Source: Plantago elongata (Eukaryota > Streptophyta > Magnoliopsida > Lamiales > Plantaginaceae). From it: a stretch of DNA of 60,817 nucleotides. The translations under genes and the position numbers were made by a program. The DNA lies in the NCBI GenBank assembly GCA_036897095.1, contig JAYMSP010000281.1, forward strand, positions 1 through 60,817. The letters are read 5' to 3'. Each line of letters begins with the position of its first letter. Position 1 is the stretch's first letter. Below, in pieces: positions 21,520 through 35,777 of this stretch. The notes under the pieces were generated by a model. The model was not told the DNA's origin and did no database searches. It saw only the letters and a list, made by a program, of their open reading frames with translations.

Positions 21520-22049
21520 ACAGTGAGATTTGTGTTTCGAACCTCCTCCTCCTTCTTCTTCTCTTCTTCTTCACCTTCGATCAATTTTCAAACTTCAAAT
21601 TTACTGTTCCAACTTCTAACTACTGACTCTCATTGCTGGAAGAAACTCAAAACCAGGAATCGTGGATTTGCTGATATTGTTTCAGGTAATTTTTCCTATT
21701 TTGCTGAACACACTCACCGATCTTTATTGATGCCCACTACCTGTTCGATATAATGCTCCTATACATAAAATCGCTCAATCTATCATCCAATTTGGGTTTT
21801 CTATGCACATTGTGATCTCATTTACTTCAATTATTGATTTCCATCATATGACCGTCTGTAGTGTGTAGACCTTCCATAGAAATGATCAGTTTCCAGCTTC
21901 CTCAACTTCATCCATAGTCTTCTGGATTTCTATTTTGCAGGTTACTGAACACATTTTAACCATGTACATGTTATCTGCACTGGGATCAAGTACAGTTGTG
22001 TAGGTCTTACACTCTTCAGGGTGGTTTTTGATCGCCTTAACTATCCGCA
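21520..22049 (+). other. 5' leader region of the PIG-M gene with probable leader intron
   Basis: A pyrimidine-rich CT/TTC stretch at 21540-21580 looks like a plant 5' leader. A good donor (TTTCAG/GTAATTTT, intron start 21686) and acceptor (TTTGCAG, intron end 21940) predict a 255-bp intron in the leader before the ATG at 22050. Confidence 0.45.
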
Positions 22050-25049
22050 ATGCCGGAAATTACTTTCAGATCTCTTTTTATCTTTTCGGCCCTGTTTCGT
22101 CTATTTTTAATCTTGTATGGGGAGTGGCAAGATGCTCATTTGGAGGTTAGATACACGGACATTGACTATTTTGTCTTCTCTGATGCTGCGGCCTTAATGG
22201 CGTCCGGGAAATCACCTTACGAGAGATTGACGTATCGCTATTCGCCGCTGATAGCTTTCCTTTTAATGCCTAATTCAGTTTTTCATCGATCATGGGGGAA
22301 ATTTATTTTCTCGGCCTCAGGTAATTTATGTTGATTTAAGACTACTGGTCTGCGTACCTTGCGCTTTTGCTCAAGTGAGCTGATATGTTGAAAGGATCAA
22401 TTGAAAACATTGTAAATTTACAACTAAATTATTAGAGTAAGTGTATGCTTATGTGGTGCTCAAGTTTGATAAACATTTGAAATACGTTGTGTGTGTTTTG
22501 TTGTGGTGCAAGCTTCAAACCATCCTCTTCGTCATTTGGGAGAAGCCACATTTTACTTATGGTTTCGTGATTCAAAATATATGTACGAACTTATATTATA
22601 TCTACATTTGGGCTTGAATTACATTTAGTTGTCAAATGTGTTGCATTTTTATTTATTTTTAATGATGCTATATTCCTTCTTTTGGGTGGGCTTCAATAGC
22701 TTATATGAAAAAAATGAAGAAATAAAAATTATTTGCATACATTGTCAGTTTAATTGTATTATATGGTTCATCTGTATCTGAATTTGAACCAATCCAGATG
22801 GTCCAGAAATCTCTAACCTTGGGTAGCTTTGTTAAGAAAAAAAGGAAATAGGAGCCTTCTGGTAATTGTGGCTATTGTTATTATTGGTTTCAACATGTCT
22901 ATGGTATTAGGCTATTAGCATATGTTAGCAGAAATGCTATTTGATGATTAATCTCCAGAAAATAATACATTGTACCTTGAACAGATCTACTTGTGGGGTT
23001 GCTTATCCAAAAAATTCTGAGGTTACGAGGAGTGTCGGAGAAACTGTGTACCTACTCAACAATGGTGTGGCTTTTCAACCCATTCACCTTCACTATTGGA
23101 ACTCGTGGAAATTGTGAGCCTATTGTATGTGCCATGGTTTTATGGATCCTGATCTGTCTGATCAATGGTACAGTTTATATGCCATTAGAGAACTTCTACA
23201 TGTCTTTTTCCTTGACATTGCTTGTTTTGTTGAGGTGGAGATGAGGAGATCTGTTACTTTGCGTGCATGACTGTTTCTGTAAAGTGTAAACGATGAACTA
23301 GGTCAAATATGGAAGGTCAAGTTACTTTTGAACATGCTGATTCTAATGTTCTATTCACAACATATACTCCTGCATATATATATCAGTAGACATCCTATGG
23401 GATTTCCCTCATCTTAATTTTTACATCAGTCCTTCAATCAGATTTCTTTGATTTGTCCTTGGAGATATTCAAGGTTCTGGCTTTAAATAATTGCTGATAT
23501 TGCAAGCTACTTTCTTTTAAATCTTGGTAGTTTGTTTATTGGAGCACCCAAAGAGCCTTTCCATCCAGGCTTACTGTAGGAGCAAGTCCCTTCAATTATG
23601 AATCAGAACTTGTAAAGAGAAAAGAAAATTCATGTATGAACAGAAACAGAAAGAATAAGACGGCAAAGCAAATTTCTGCATGTGTGCTCCATTGAAATAA
23701 TGTTCTAACATATGCCTTTAGCAGAAAAACTAAAAATACTACTACTATGTAATTAGGAATTTATAGCATCTTCATTATTTAGTGAAGTAGCAAATCCATG
23801 CTACTTCATAGTTGATATGCAATGGAAGTCCAATCCTAAATGGAGTCAAATATCAGTAGTTCGTTCTACAATTAATGCTATTTTTAGGACATTGTTAAGT
23901 TAACTCTTATGCATGCCATAACTTGTTGCTTTATCTTTAGCCTGTTTTCTTAGTAATTTGAAGTGACTTTTAATGATCTGTCTACTGTCATCTGAACTTG
24001 CAGATAATCTTGTACAGGCGGCAGTTTGGTATGGGTTTGTCGTTCACCTTAGAATATACCCTATAATATATGCTCTTCCAATCCTGGTACTTCTTGATCC
24101 TCATCATTTTCAAACTGGCACGAAGCCTGTAGTCACAAAGTGGAATGTTACAACACCAAAATCATCCCAAGGCACGAGCACCTTGAAAACCAATGGCTTA
24201 CAGTGTTTATGGGGCTGTTTAACAAGCGTATTTTCTTGGAGAAGAGTCATGTTTGGTCTTATTTCTGGATCTACTTTTTTCATCTTGACTGGATTGTGTT
24301 TCTATTTATATGGATGGGAATTCCTACATGAATCACTATTGTATCATCTAACTCGTACAGACCCGCGGCACAATTTCTCGATATACTTCTACCACATATA
24401 CCTGCACTATGAACGTGAGTTCTCTGTCATGGAAAAGCTCATAGCCTTTCTGCCACAGTTCACAGTACAACTGGTTCTAATATTCCAATTTGCACGAGAC
24501 TTGCCATTCTGTTTCTTCCTTCAGACTCTGGCATTTGTAGCGTTTAACAAGGTTAGTTTGATGACCATATTACCTCCAATTAAAGTTTTGTATGTTTACC
24601 ATGTCTCAGTTAGTTTAGAGTTATAACCTTGGGGTTGGGGAGTATTTTCATGGAAATATCAGAAGCTTTAATTGATGATATTGCACTGTCCAGAAAGCTA
24701 ATGTAATATAAAATGACATGTTTATATTCTGCAGGTCATAACGGCACAGTACTTTGTGTGGTTCTACTGTCTGTTGCCGCTGATACTTCCATGGAGCAAC
24801 ATGAAGCTTAAATGGAAAGGCTTTTGTTGCATTTTATTTTGGATTGGAGCTCAAACCCATTGGCTACTGTGGGGTTACTTGCTAGAATTTCGGGGAAAGA
24901 ATGTCTTCATTCAACTCTGGATAGCAAGCTTAATCTTCTTAGCGGCAAATACCTTTGTTCTTGTTAACATTATATGCGACCATGTGTACTGTCCTGTGTT
25001 CAAACAGTTAAGTCGGGAGAATCCAGAAAAAGCAATGAAAAGCGAATAG
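22050..25049 (+). CDS. PIGM: GPI mannosyltransferase 1 (PIG-M homologue; plant PEANUT1 type)
   Basis: Four exons (22050-22320, 22985-23167, 24004-24551, 24735-25049) join in frame to 438 aa, near the usual family length. The enzyme adds the first mannose of the GPI anchor from dolichol-phosphate mannose on the lumenal side of the ER. The loop motif [14 protein letters not shown] carries the DxD (DID) that is essential in the family. Further family blocks are [20 protein letters not shown] ... [49 protein letters not shown] and [19 protein letters not shown]. Multiple hydrophobic segments fit a polytopic ER protein. Exon 3 holds nearly half the protein. Nothing is missing that I can see. Confidence 0.93.
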
Positions 25050-26807
25050 CGGGCTGTTTGAGTTACTCTTGCATCCATCCTCCTTATTCTACTTCACAAC
25101 ATCCAGATATCCAAATGCAGTTGCGAAACTGTGGTTGATTTGGCTAATCTGACTGCAAAACCGTTGGATTCTCTCCAGGTATCTTGAAAAAAGACTGCTT
25201 GCATCTCATGTAAATCATAGTGTCTTCAATTGGGTGAGCAAGTTGATAGGAGAGGTCAGTATCTCTGTTAATTAAGTTGACCACTACTTTGAGAATATTG
25301 ACTTCTTTGTCCTTCCGAAAGAGGATCTGTTGTGACAGTGCAATTTCCTAGTTTCATGTAGAAATGGTGATACAGTTTCCTCATCATATTCTGAGGGCCA
25401 ACGCTTCCCCCGACCGGTGTTGATTTTCTGTGAATTGTTTTAAGAGTCACATGTATAGTTTTAATTAATTTTATTATATATGAATTGTTTTACATGTTTC
25501 TATTTTGTTTTAAGTATCAATATGATAATGACAAAATTGTAATGACAGGTTTTCCGAGTACGATTCTAAGCTTGTTTATTGACATTTTAATAATAATCAC
25601 TGAAATTTTCAAACTTGTTTAATGATGGTTTAGTCATATTAGATTGCTATTTAAAACTAAAACAAATCATCTTAAAAACTATATGTAGCTCCTTCAAACC
25701 ATGACACCACTTAACATTAACAGAATAGGTTAAATTACAATAGAAACATATATTACAGACTCATAAAACCATCATATCTTTTAAAAAAAATACATTAAAA
25801 CTGTAATTAAACGTTTAATACTAACAATCTAATTCATAACATAATCTATTAAAACCATAACGAAAAATGTGCACCTCAGCAGTTAATTTAAAAAACTCGA
25901 CTGGTCGAACCACTAAAAAACAAAAACCACAAAAAATCATAAAAACCTTAATTTTCCTTTTCTTTTGGAAAATCTTACCCTTCCTAAAACTTGAGTATAA
26001 ATTTGTGATATTACATGCTCTTATTGTCCATAGATGCACCTTGAAATTTACAGATGTTTGAACTAAATGCGAAGAGTACCAAGTGCAGTTGACAATCTAC
26101 CTTGAGGGAGAGGAGCTCATGAACTAAAAGACTCTTATTGCATGTTTGCATGTTTGCATGCAGGGAAATGAAGGCACAAATCATAATGTCTTGGTACTCT
26201 GGATTAATTTGAATTAAGTACCGGGCAATAGTTTCACGTGCTAGAAAATCATGTGATAAGACCTTGTGCCTGAGGATAAATCACATTGTTCACGTAATTT
26301 CATTTCTAAGTGACATATGTATTTTTTGTGAGTCACAAGGTTGACTTATTCATGCATGTATCCTTTGCATGTAAGAATTGCCCAAAATGGTGTAGGGCAG
26401 GTTTTGCTTTTTCAAGAGGCCAAATTACATTATCTTTTATCAAATTAGCAACCAATCATTTGAATCAAGTGAGCCAACACGAACTTATAATGTTATGGTA
26501 TCGTTATACGTAAAGCAAGGCCTCGAAGAGTAAAAACTCACTACACCATGCAAAATCACAAATACCCGACGTTGCATGATACACACATGTTTGAACTGAA
26601 TCACATTTGTATTACCATGATGCGAAAAATAGCTGCATCAATATGGAAGCGGCCTATCTAGAACAACTCAGCGATATCAATCTTCTCCACTGGTGTCTAA
26701 TTCCTAACCAGACATTATGGAACACCGCTGCAACAGATCTGGATATCGCTTTTAAAATGTGAATGTGTTCAAAATGAATATGTACAGGGTCAAATTCACA
26801 GAAATCA
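25050..26807. other. Intergenic between convergent PIG-M and MSL genes
   Basis: Both 3' ends point here. The sequence is AT-rich with no further gene. Short frames at 25867-26061 and 26310-26513 show no family resemblance. Confidence 0.4.
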
Positions 26808-29800
26808 TCAGGTTTGCTGCTCCGGCTGGTCAACAGGCTCAGAGCCAGGGTTCTTTGGACGCTTAGTGTCGCTATTATCCTTCTCAGACACTGCTGGTCC
26901 ACTGCCACTACGCATTGCTGCCAGTTCCTTGCCATCTTCAGCATTTGATGGGGTTACAGTCTCTTCCTCAATCGGTAGAGTCCTCTTTGACCCTTCTAAA
27001 GCAACTCCAAGGACTATGTTCTCTTCCAAAGATGGCTTAGTTGCAGGTGCTTGTGTCGCTGGCTGCCTTACATCCTCTTGTTTCACCTGTTTAGAAGAAA
27101 CAAGCATCAGTTCCCCCAAGGATAAATTAACTTTCAAAGGGTAACTCTTTCATTTTGTGGAACATACCATGTTTTCAGAAACTACATCAACCCCATCATC
27201 TAAGGGGTATATTAGCAAATATTTGGGGGGGATAGATGCAACGTTTATGGACATTGCTGGCATGCGGATGTAGTTTTTTAAGACATGCGGATGCAATGAA
27301 CTCTGTGTTGTGTGGGTGGGTGGAAGGTGGCCTTTTGCGAGAACTAGAGGGTACGGGATGTGACAAGAAAACCTATCTTCAGGTGTTCATTTGTAAATAG
27401 ATTTTTTTTATAAAAAAAAAACAAACAAACCACCAGTTCTACAAGGGTATGTGGCCTACCTTTTGGGCATTTTTGTTGTTAGAGGTGTTACGTGGCGGGC
27501 CTGAAGATGTGGGTGCATTCAAATTCATCTCTTCGACAGCCTTAGTATTATCGGACTTGTTGCCGGGCTTTGTACTGGTGTGGGGTTTTTTATCAGATGA
27601 CTTTGCAACAAGTTTAGGATCCTGCTTTCGGTCAGACTCAGGAATATTTCCAACCTCAGCATCTGCTTTCGGTTCAGATGCCAGCCCTTTTGACTTATGA
27701 TCAGTCAATGCCACCTCTGGAGATCTTAAGTCAGAACTCGGTGACGTTTCACCTTTGGAATCAACCTTAGCATCAGATGGTGACTTGGCAGCAGCCTTGC
27801 TGTCTTCCTCACCATGTACTTTCACAGGTCGAGCTGGAGACTTGTTATTCTTATCCTCCCCATTAACTTTCAAAGGCTCAACCAATAGCAAAGGACGGTT
27901 TGATGTAGTTCCCATGCCACTGTTAAAAACAGAATCTGAAAATGGCACGTTGTCCAAGTCTGCTGCATCATTGTAAATTTTCTGAACTGTGCGAATCGGA
28001 GTGGCTAGTCGGGCACGGTGATGCCTGATGACCCTGAGCAGGTCGAGAAGTATAGCTTCCTGTTATTTTCAAAAGAACAAAAAACAAAATTAAACAAGAT
28101 AACCCTTGAACATGACCACGGTACTTATCAAGTATATTAGATGTTTCCAAAGTATTGAAACAAGGAATGTTCACTTAATCGAAATGAATGTAACAGAAGA
28201 AAACAAGGAAATTATATATCACAATAATTGATCAATCTATCTCATAAAAGTGATTCTGTTAACTACAGAGAAATACTAGTAGCAGTTTTCAAATTTATTA
28301 TACAACTCCTTCTGGCTTTCGGTAGTTGCAGATTCAAGGTGAATCAGAGAACTCCATTAAACAATGCTATACTCAAGAGAAACTATATGGATACAAATAT
28401 TGTTCTCAACTCCACAAGAACCCCCTTAAACAGCCAAAAATCATGAGTTAATAAGGTACATGCACGGATGCACCATTTTCACAGCCACATTTCAGCATTG
28501 TTCATCAAGCTTGTATACTACCGTCTGAGATGTATACCTTCTATTTTCTTTTCTTGATCTTAATGGTCTTTAATTGAATTGAAAGGAAAAAAAAAACTGA
28601 AAGAAAAATTAGAGTTCATTGTTGCAATTTGCAAGTGGGGAGCCACTATGCTTTTAGCAGCAAATAATAGCCTAGTAATCCAAACCCCGTAACACAGAAT
28701 TTCAAGTAAACCATCTCTGAAACTGGAGTTGAATATGGAATGTAAACAATAATCTGCTCACCTTAACACACAAATATTCTTCAAAGTGTGAAGTCTTCAC
28801 GAAGCAGGAAATTAATATCTGTATCATTTTACAGTTCGTGAGATAATAGCAATGTAAGAGTGAGTAATGCACACAAATATATCCAGTTGATCTGGTGAGG
28901 TTTTTTCATATAAAGAAACTTGAAAAAAAGTAATGCAAATGTTACTTCAGAATGGAAAGATACATTCTTGACAGGAAATATAAATATTATGGTGGTCCTG
29001 GACTCCTGGCCGACATGCCATTATCTACTTTAACCAAAATTTGGTGCAACATAAGGTCTACCAGCCAAGTGAAGACCCAAAATGCAGAAATAGAACATGG
29101 GAACAGGTGACAGAACAATAGCCAAAGTCAGCATTTACAAAAATGTGATTCTCTACTTCATTACTCCCTCTGTCCCTGACTGGTTGAGTTATTTTTTAGG
29201 TCACTCTGACCATGAATCACTCCTAGATTACATCAGATTTTTTTAAATAAAAATATATTATGTTCAGGAAGTGTGCTTACATTAAATAATTTTATAAAAT
29301 ATGTTTCTGGAATAATTAAAGAGTAATTTGTGGTCATATTCCACCTAAAGTATCATTCAAATGTCAAGTGTAACATTTGTTCAAGGATGGGGGAGTAATT
29401 TATATCTCCCTTTTTCTGTCAGGTGATGAGACCCTAGAGCATGTTATTAATTTATTTCCAGTGAGTTTATTGACAATGAGAATTCAAGAATTAGAACTGA
29501 CCAAAAGCGCCTGATTTTCAGGATTTATGTTATCTAGGAATACTCTTCTGTGCAGTTTCTGTTGTTCCACTTGATGATTCTTAGCGAGAACCTTGCGCAT
29601 GTCCGCTACAATGCTCTGTACATAAAGGCACAATTATTTATGGATCAAATACCACAGGAATATCATTTCATCAATGGTATCCTTACATTTATTTTGCTGA
29701 CATCCAAGTGACTGATGGCTAAGTGGGTCTTTATGCGCCAGTGAGTTTTTTGTGTGAGGTTTCTAACAATATTCACAGTAAATTTGTGGTTTGGGATGTG

Positions 29801-32800
29801 AACAGCTTCACGGTCTTCACCTCTTACAATTGTTGGGGACCACCATCCAACATGCTGCAGAGTAAGAAAAGTTGATCACATATTTATATCTTTTAACCTC
29901 CCGAACTGTGTTTTATTAATTTATTTTCAAGAAACAAGTGATGATGCTGAGAATGAAAATGTATATTTGTGGAAGCTATTTCATTGAAACGAATTTAAAG
30001 CCATCATATTCACTGGATGTTGGAAATTCAGAATCACACAAACCTCAACTGTCCCAGAAACGTCATAACCTTCGATCTTGGTTTGAATCCACTCATTCAC
30101 CACAAATGGCCTTGTTGCATGAATCATAGCGCTTGACAGGAAATTTGTGAAAATCTGAGCAAAATAGTAACAGATGGTTTTAGGTGACATTCAAATTGTT
30201 AATATGGTAGAAGAACATACCACCAAATAGACACTTCTTAAATCTGCCAGATATTAATAAGACATAAAAGCAGGACATAGAAAATTGAACACCTCACGTC
30301 CAGCAAGTGTGAGCAAAACTGTCCCGAGCCCTCCTGCTGTTAGCCATTTTTGTGTTGAAAACCCTAACAACTCCATGAACAAGGATACAGCTGCAACCCA
30401 AACAGCCGAGTACACAGCTTTCCCAGCAAACTGGAAGCCCATCTGTCAATGTGGCAGCAAATAAAGATCGTTGTAAAGATGAAATTATCTAAATCATTCT
30501 CATATTCCAACAAAAGAAGCACTTGACATAAACCACAGCATATTCTATATTTTCCACTCTCCAGCATACAATTTCACTTTTTCCCTCTATTTTAAAAATC
30601 TAACATTCAAGGAATATTCAGTCTTGACCTCAGAATGATGGTCACATCTAAAGTAACACATAGACATTGCATCCAATTGGACTAAACTAGCAGTTTTCAA
30701 CTCATTATTTAATACAGTCTTGCCAATAAATATATATTAGGTCACAAATTCTTATCTGAACACTTGTATGGACTATAGAAAAATATACTGCCAAGAAAAA
30801 ATAACAAGGTTAGAACATACATTTCTCGTATTGGTAGGGTCATTTGTTTCCATGAAATACTTCTGCGTTTGTAGAATCACACTGCATAGATGATCACACA
30901 AAGCTTAGTGCTACCAGGTGTGACTGTATCATGGAAATTGGATATACATAACAGAATGAAAAGTTTAAACTAAAACAATGGAACTGAAGTATGGAATCAA
31001 GAATATAAACAGGTCATGCTACAATGAAAGGATGAAAAGATATATTGAAAAAGCCCACCTCTAGTACAGAAAGAATTGAGAATGAAAACTTAAATATGAA
31101 CCACATAATACATAATGTACTGTAACTACAGTGCATATTGAAATTTCCATACTTGCAAAAGACGGGATACTGACCTTGATAAACAATAAGCAAAGGCCAA
31201 AACTGTTGACAGCGATCTAACAAAACTAAGGAGTCGTTGCTTAACAATTTGACTAGCTTCCGTGGGAAGAATCATCGGGTCCAATGCTCTGTGAAATATC
31301 ATCATTTAGCATATCATGAATTTATCACCCACACACACACACACAAGTGATGATAAAATGACTGACCTGCAGATGAACATTGCTCCAGCCCACAGCAGCA
31401 AAGGTTGAATGTAAGATGTAGTAACAAGATATGTGCTACTCTTTTTCCAACTACTATCGTTCTTCTGCTGACATTATGATGCAACATAGTCAAATAACTA
31501 AACGATGCATCTTTGATGAAAAATAAGCCAATGAAAACAATTGAAATGGAAAGGGACTAACATCTAGAAATATATTCCTGCTCTGTCTTACAAGTGGCCC
31601 AAGTCCCCACAGTGCAAAAACAACAATAGCAGCTGCTGAGGCCAATTTGACTAAAAGAGGGTTTCCTTGCACATGATTAAATGATCTGCAACACTCAAAT
31701 TGATTAAGAAAAGATTCGCCAATATAAAAATATTAAAATTGGAGGATTAGCAATATGTATAGACACAGATAGAGAGGCGTGCTTCCTTAAATCATTATAT
31801 TGCCTAGATCCAAGGAAAAACAATACTCCTAAGTATTTGGGTAATAAATTAATAATTCCATGTCTGCTACTGGAAAAGCCATGCTTAAAGAGAGAAAGAA
31901 CCAAACGTGGCATATGAGGATGAGTGAAGGTTTTAAGAAGATGGAGAGTAGTTTGGAGTTGAAGAAGACTTAATTGACAGAGTTTCAACTTTCAAGTGAT
32001 CTTTATTTCGCATCAATTTCAGTGGTTTCAATAAATACACAAGAGTCAAGTTTTGGAATTTAAACTATAATTTCAAGTAAATAAAAAACCAGCTGAGTTT
32101 TATTTCATTCCTGCATAGCTTCGTTAGCCACATCATATTAGTGGAACAATTAAGAAAAATCTAACCATAGCAAACTAAAAAACAGTCTTCTTAAAGTTGG
32201 CATTGCTCTGCCAGGACAACACTATATTACAGAGATCTTCCATTAGTAGAAATTGACAAGCATACAACATCACCGGTTGTTATTATAATCATTTTTATAC
32301 AGGCTAGGCTTAACTCTAACTAATGTGTGTCTTTTAACACCTCAATTAATTGTAGACAAACCATTATGTAAGTATTGAAAAAAGATAACATTAAGTATCT
32401 ACTATCTAGCTAAACTGGATTAAAAGAAGTCACCTCTTTGCTAAAGTTAATGTTGCATCCTTTATGAAGGAAAGGTCCACCGAGGGGCCTGGGTTTAAAG
32501 AACAATTGCAGCGGAACTGATGGTTTTTGCAAGGGATAGTGCATACTCGCCTTCGCATTCTCTTTGAAAAATTAGAACTCCAACAATACTGCTGCTGAAA
32601 TACGATAAGGAAACAATGTAAAGCACTAGTCCAAACTATGGATTCAGTCAAATATTAAACAAAAATGCAGATTATCCAGAAGAATTATAAAACCCTCGAT
32701 AAAGGCATTCAAAAATTCGAAACTGAAATTAAAAGAATACATTACTTTGTCAATCAAGAACAAATGAACTGACGAGAATTGGACAAAATTGAAACTGCCC

Positions 32801-33064
32801 TAATTTGGGATCGTACCAGTGAGATTGACGATGACGATAGATTGGTGTTCAATAGGCAAAATTTAGCTCTTGTGTTGACATTCTGCAGCTCAAAATTGCA
32901 TAAAATAAGAACAAAATCAATCAATCAATCAATCAATCAGGAGAAATTGAGGTGTATGAATGATGAAAACTTACACGAAACCGATAATTGGTATTGTTGC
33001 GTCCATGGTTCCTGCAAATCCCTAACTGGAGGGAAAGTTGCAAAGAACCACCAGACACAGCCAT
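26808..33064 (-). CDS. MscS-like mechanosensitive channel, plastid type (MSL2/MSL3 homologue)
   Basis: Twelve exons (minus): 32975-33064, 32434-32594, 31562-31685, 31367-31464, 31175-31288, 30821-30881, 30293-30442, 30044-30154, 29687-29854, 29502-29615, 27460-28059, 26808-27086. They join in frame to 689 aa, close to the usual MSL2/3 length. Arabidopsis MSL2 and MSL3 sit in the plastid inner envelope, relieve osmotic stress and set plastid size and shape. Residues 1-80 are basic and lack acids, as a transit peptide would. Five hydrophobic segments lie at about 94-112, 140-158, 175-193, 225-245 and 248-265. The last starts the pore helix ([16 protein letters not shown]). The MscS beta domain follows ([42 protein letters not shown]). 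The tail from about 430 is long, acidic/lysine-rich and probably disordered. It ends with the family block [20 protein letters not shown]. Confidence 0.92.
29164..29395. mobile_element. Stowaway-like MITE in intron 10 of the MSL gene
   Basis: It begins CTCCCTCTGTCCCTGA and ends AAGGATGGGGGAG, inverted ends of the Stowaway (Tc1/Mariner) type. It is flanked by TA on both sides (29162-29163 and 29396-29397). It is 232 bp, AT-rich inside and has no coding content. Confidence 0.8.
31330..31346. repeat. (CA)n microsatellite in an MSL intron
   Basis: About eight ACs lie close to the splice donor of exon 4. Confidence 0.8.
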
Positions 33065-35340
33065 ATTTGTCTTCTCTATGGATCAATCAAACCAACCAAT
33101 TAGCTACCCCTCTTTAGTTTTGCTGTCTCTCTCTCTACAGTTTATACTAGTTTCTTGTATGTATACGTACAGATGTTGCCTTCTTTGCTATTCAGCACAT
33201 GTTTCAAGTTTTTGTGGCCTGTGACTGCTCCACTTTGCTAACCAGCTTGTAGTGGTGCTAAAAATTGCATTTCAAACTTTACTAACTCGAGTTTGAAGCT
33301 ACATATTATTCTTTAGTTTTTATATGTATTTTAATTTTTATTAATATTTATTTAATTTTACATATTATATATTTATATTGTGTATTTGTGTTGAACCGTT
33401 TAATTTTTAATATGTATTGTCTAGTTTTTATAATATATTATTTATTTTTTAAACTACATTGACTAGTTTTTTAATGATCTTGTTTAGTTTATTACTTGTA
33501 TATAAATTTCACTCGATGTAATCTATATTGTTTAATTTTTACATTATATTATCTAATTTATAAATGAAATTCTCTAATTTTTACACGATATTAAATTTAC
33601 ACAATTATTTAATTTTTATTATATTGTCTAGTTTTTACTTAATCCGTTTTTAATGAATTCGGGTTAAAAGATCCGCGAAAATCATGTAAAGTTAAGTTGC
33701 AAAAAAAAAGTATAATTGTCTAATTTTATCATTTAAAGGGGACTTTCAACACTCTCTAAAATATAAGAGTCTCTCACAAGACGAACTCTTTAAAATTACT
33801 ATTTAAAATACGATGTATTTTTTAAACACAAAAAGTGTAATTTTTTTCTTCCAAATCATATATTAAACCGTTGATAAATTATTTCCTATTGCACTTTATG
33901 CTCTATATTGTAACCTATAAACTCTATAAAGTTTGAAAGTCACAAGTCTAAACTCTGAAGTCCAAGCCAACCTTCGTTTTAACTCATTACCCACTTGAAT
34001 TCGAACAGCATTATTGAATTCTTTCTTAGGGGCGATATCTCAACGATGTACTATTTTATAGGCTTTGATTATTTGAATTTAACTACTTTATTATTTACTA
34101 ATAATCGTTCATCTAAGCCAACTTTGATTACATATTAAAGTCAGTGTTTTGTGGAATTTCAAATCTAATCTTAAATTTTGATAAATTTCTAACTTTTAAT
34201 AATTTTAATTCTAAATTCTAATAATTTATATCTATATATATTTTAAAGAACAATTTTTATTTTTAAACATTTGTATAGTAATTTACCCTCAAATGAATGT
34301 GAGCATTTTTTTCAATACATTTAATTATTAAATATTAAATTATAAACATGGCAATGACTACATTATATATGGCAAGTACATTTTAAACATTTCACGCGTT
34401 GATGAAAGCTGGAAGCTATCTTAATCATTACTCATTTGGACACTCTTGTATTCCTCTTTTAATCAGTTTTCCTTTTATTGTTTATTTTCAATTATTAAAA
34501 TTTAATAAAATATAAAATATAAAAATATAAAAGTTATACTAATTTTTGTATATTTTGTGCTCTACAAATAGAGACCACTCATGATTATATTTCAAAAATT
34601 ATAAACTTTATGAGGTTTAAAATTTTAATTTACCTAAATATATATTTTTAATTGAATATGTTTAATTAAAATATCAATTTTTATTCAAATATTTTTGTAT
34701 AGAAATTAACTCAAAAACTCAAGTCAATATTGAATGGGATAATTTATAGCATTTTAATTTATTTTTTTATTAAATACATACAAAGAAAATATAAAGATGA
34801 CAAGTTTAGAGAGAATGGTATTTTTAGTCCTAACGTTTAAGCCAAATGGCACGTGCAGCACCCCGTTTGATGATCTTGTGATGTTTGATTCCTTTTTTTG
34901 TAAATTTTGGTTTTCGTGGTCCTTTTTGATGACGTGTCACTAGAGTCAAAGGTTTAATCTCGATTTGGACAGCGGACTCATCTACAACTTCACAGTTGAA
35001 TGAAAATAAAAAATAAAAAATAAAAAATAAATGTTAAGCAATTATTTTTTCACATTTGCCAACTGATCTGCCACATCAACAGATTTCCACTCCAAATAAA
35101 AACCAAACATTAGAATGGTTGATAAAAAGGGTGGACTTTAAACATTTCCTACAAAACCAAACAGCCACTTAGAAAAATCTTACATTTTCCAAGTCTTTGT
35201 TATAGCAGAAATTATATAGAAAAACTATTTTCCAGGTGAGTTTTTGCTGTGGTTTGTTTGATTTTCTTTTTTGGTCTTAAGTTGAAAAACGGTATCATCC
35301 ATTTGAAGGGAATATCTGCATTTGAATGATGGTATATTAT
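33065..35340. other. AT-rich intergenic between divergent MSL and NET2 genes
   Basis: No gene visible. At 33300-33640 the words TCTAGTTTTTA, TTTAATTTTTA and TATATTGT recur every 30-60 bases, a degenerate AT-rich tandem region. A short AAAATAA repeat lies near 35003-35030. Confidence 0.45.
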
Positions 35341-35540
35341 TGAATTCTTTTGAGTCAACATGCAGGTTGAAATTGCTGAATGCATGTTAATGGCTGGTCT
35401 TTGTTTGTCAAAAGGACCAACACTTATTATGGCCCGAAAATATCTCCTTACCAGCGATCACCATAGCCTACCTTTCCTTTTTCCTCAACTAATAATCAAC
35501 ATCATCTTTCTTTCTTCCTTTCTTGATTTGATTCATTCCA

Positions 35541-35650
35541 ATCAGCTACTTAATTGAAACTCTGATCTTCCTATTCCTCTTCATCGATGCCGTAAATCAG
35601 CTACTTAATTGAAACTCTCATCTTCCTATTCCTCTTCATCAATGCCGTAA
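35541..35650. repeat. 55-bp tandem duplication upstream of NET2
   Basis: Two units (35541-35595 and 35596-35650) starting ATCAGCTACTTAATTGAAAC differ at very few positions. They lie about 130-240 bases before the ATG, probably in the promoter or leader. Confidence 0.9.
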
Positions 35651-35777
35651 TTGTAAGAGGAACAAGGATCAAGAGTTTCACATTTCAAAAACCAATTCCA
35701 CCATTCTATTCTTAATCTGATACGTAACAGGAAAGGTAAAAAGAAGAAGAAAAACACCAGGCAGGTGTTTCTGAAAA

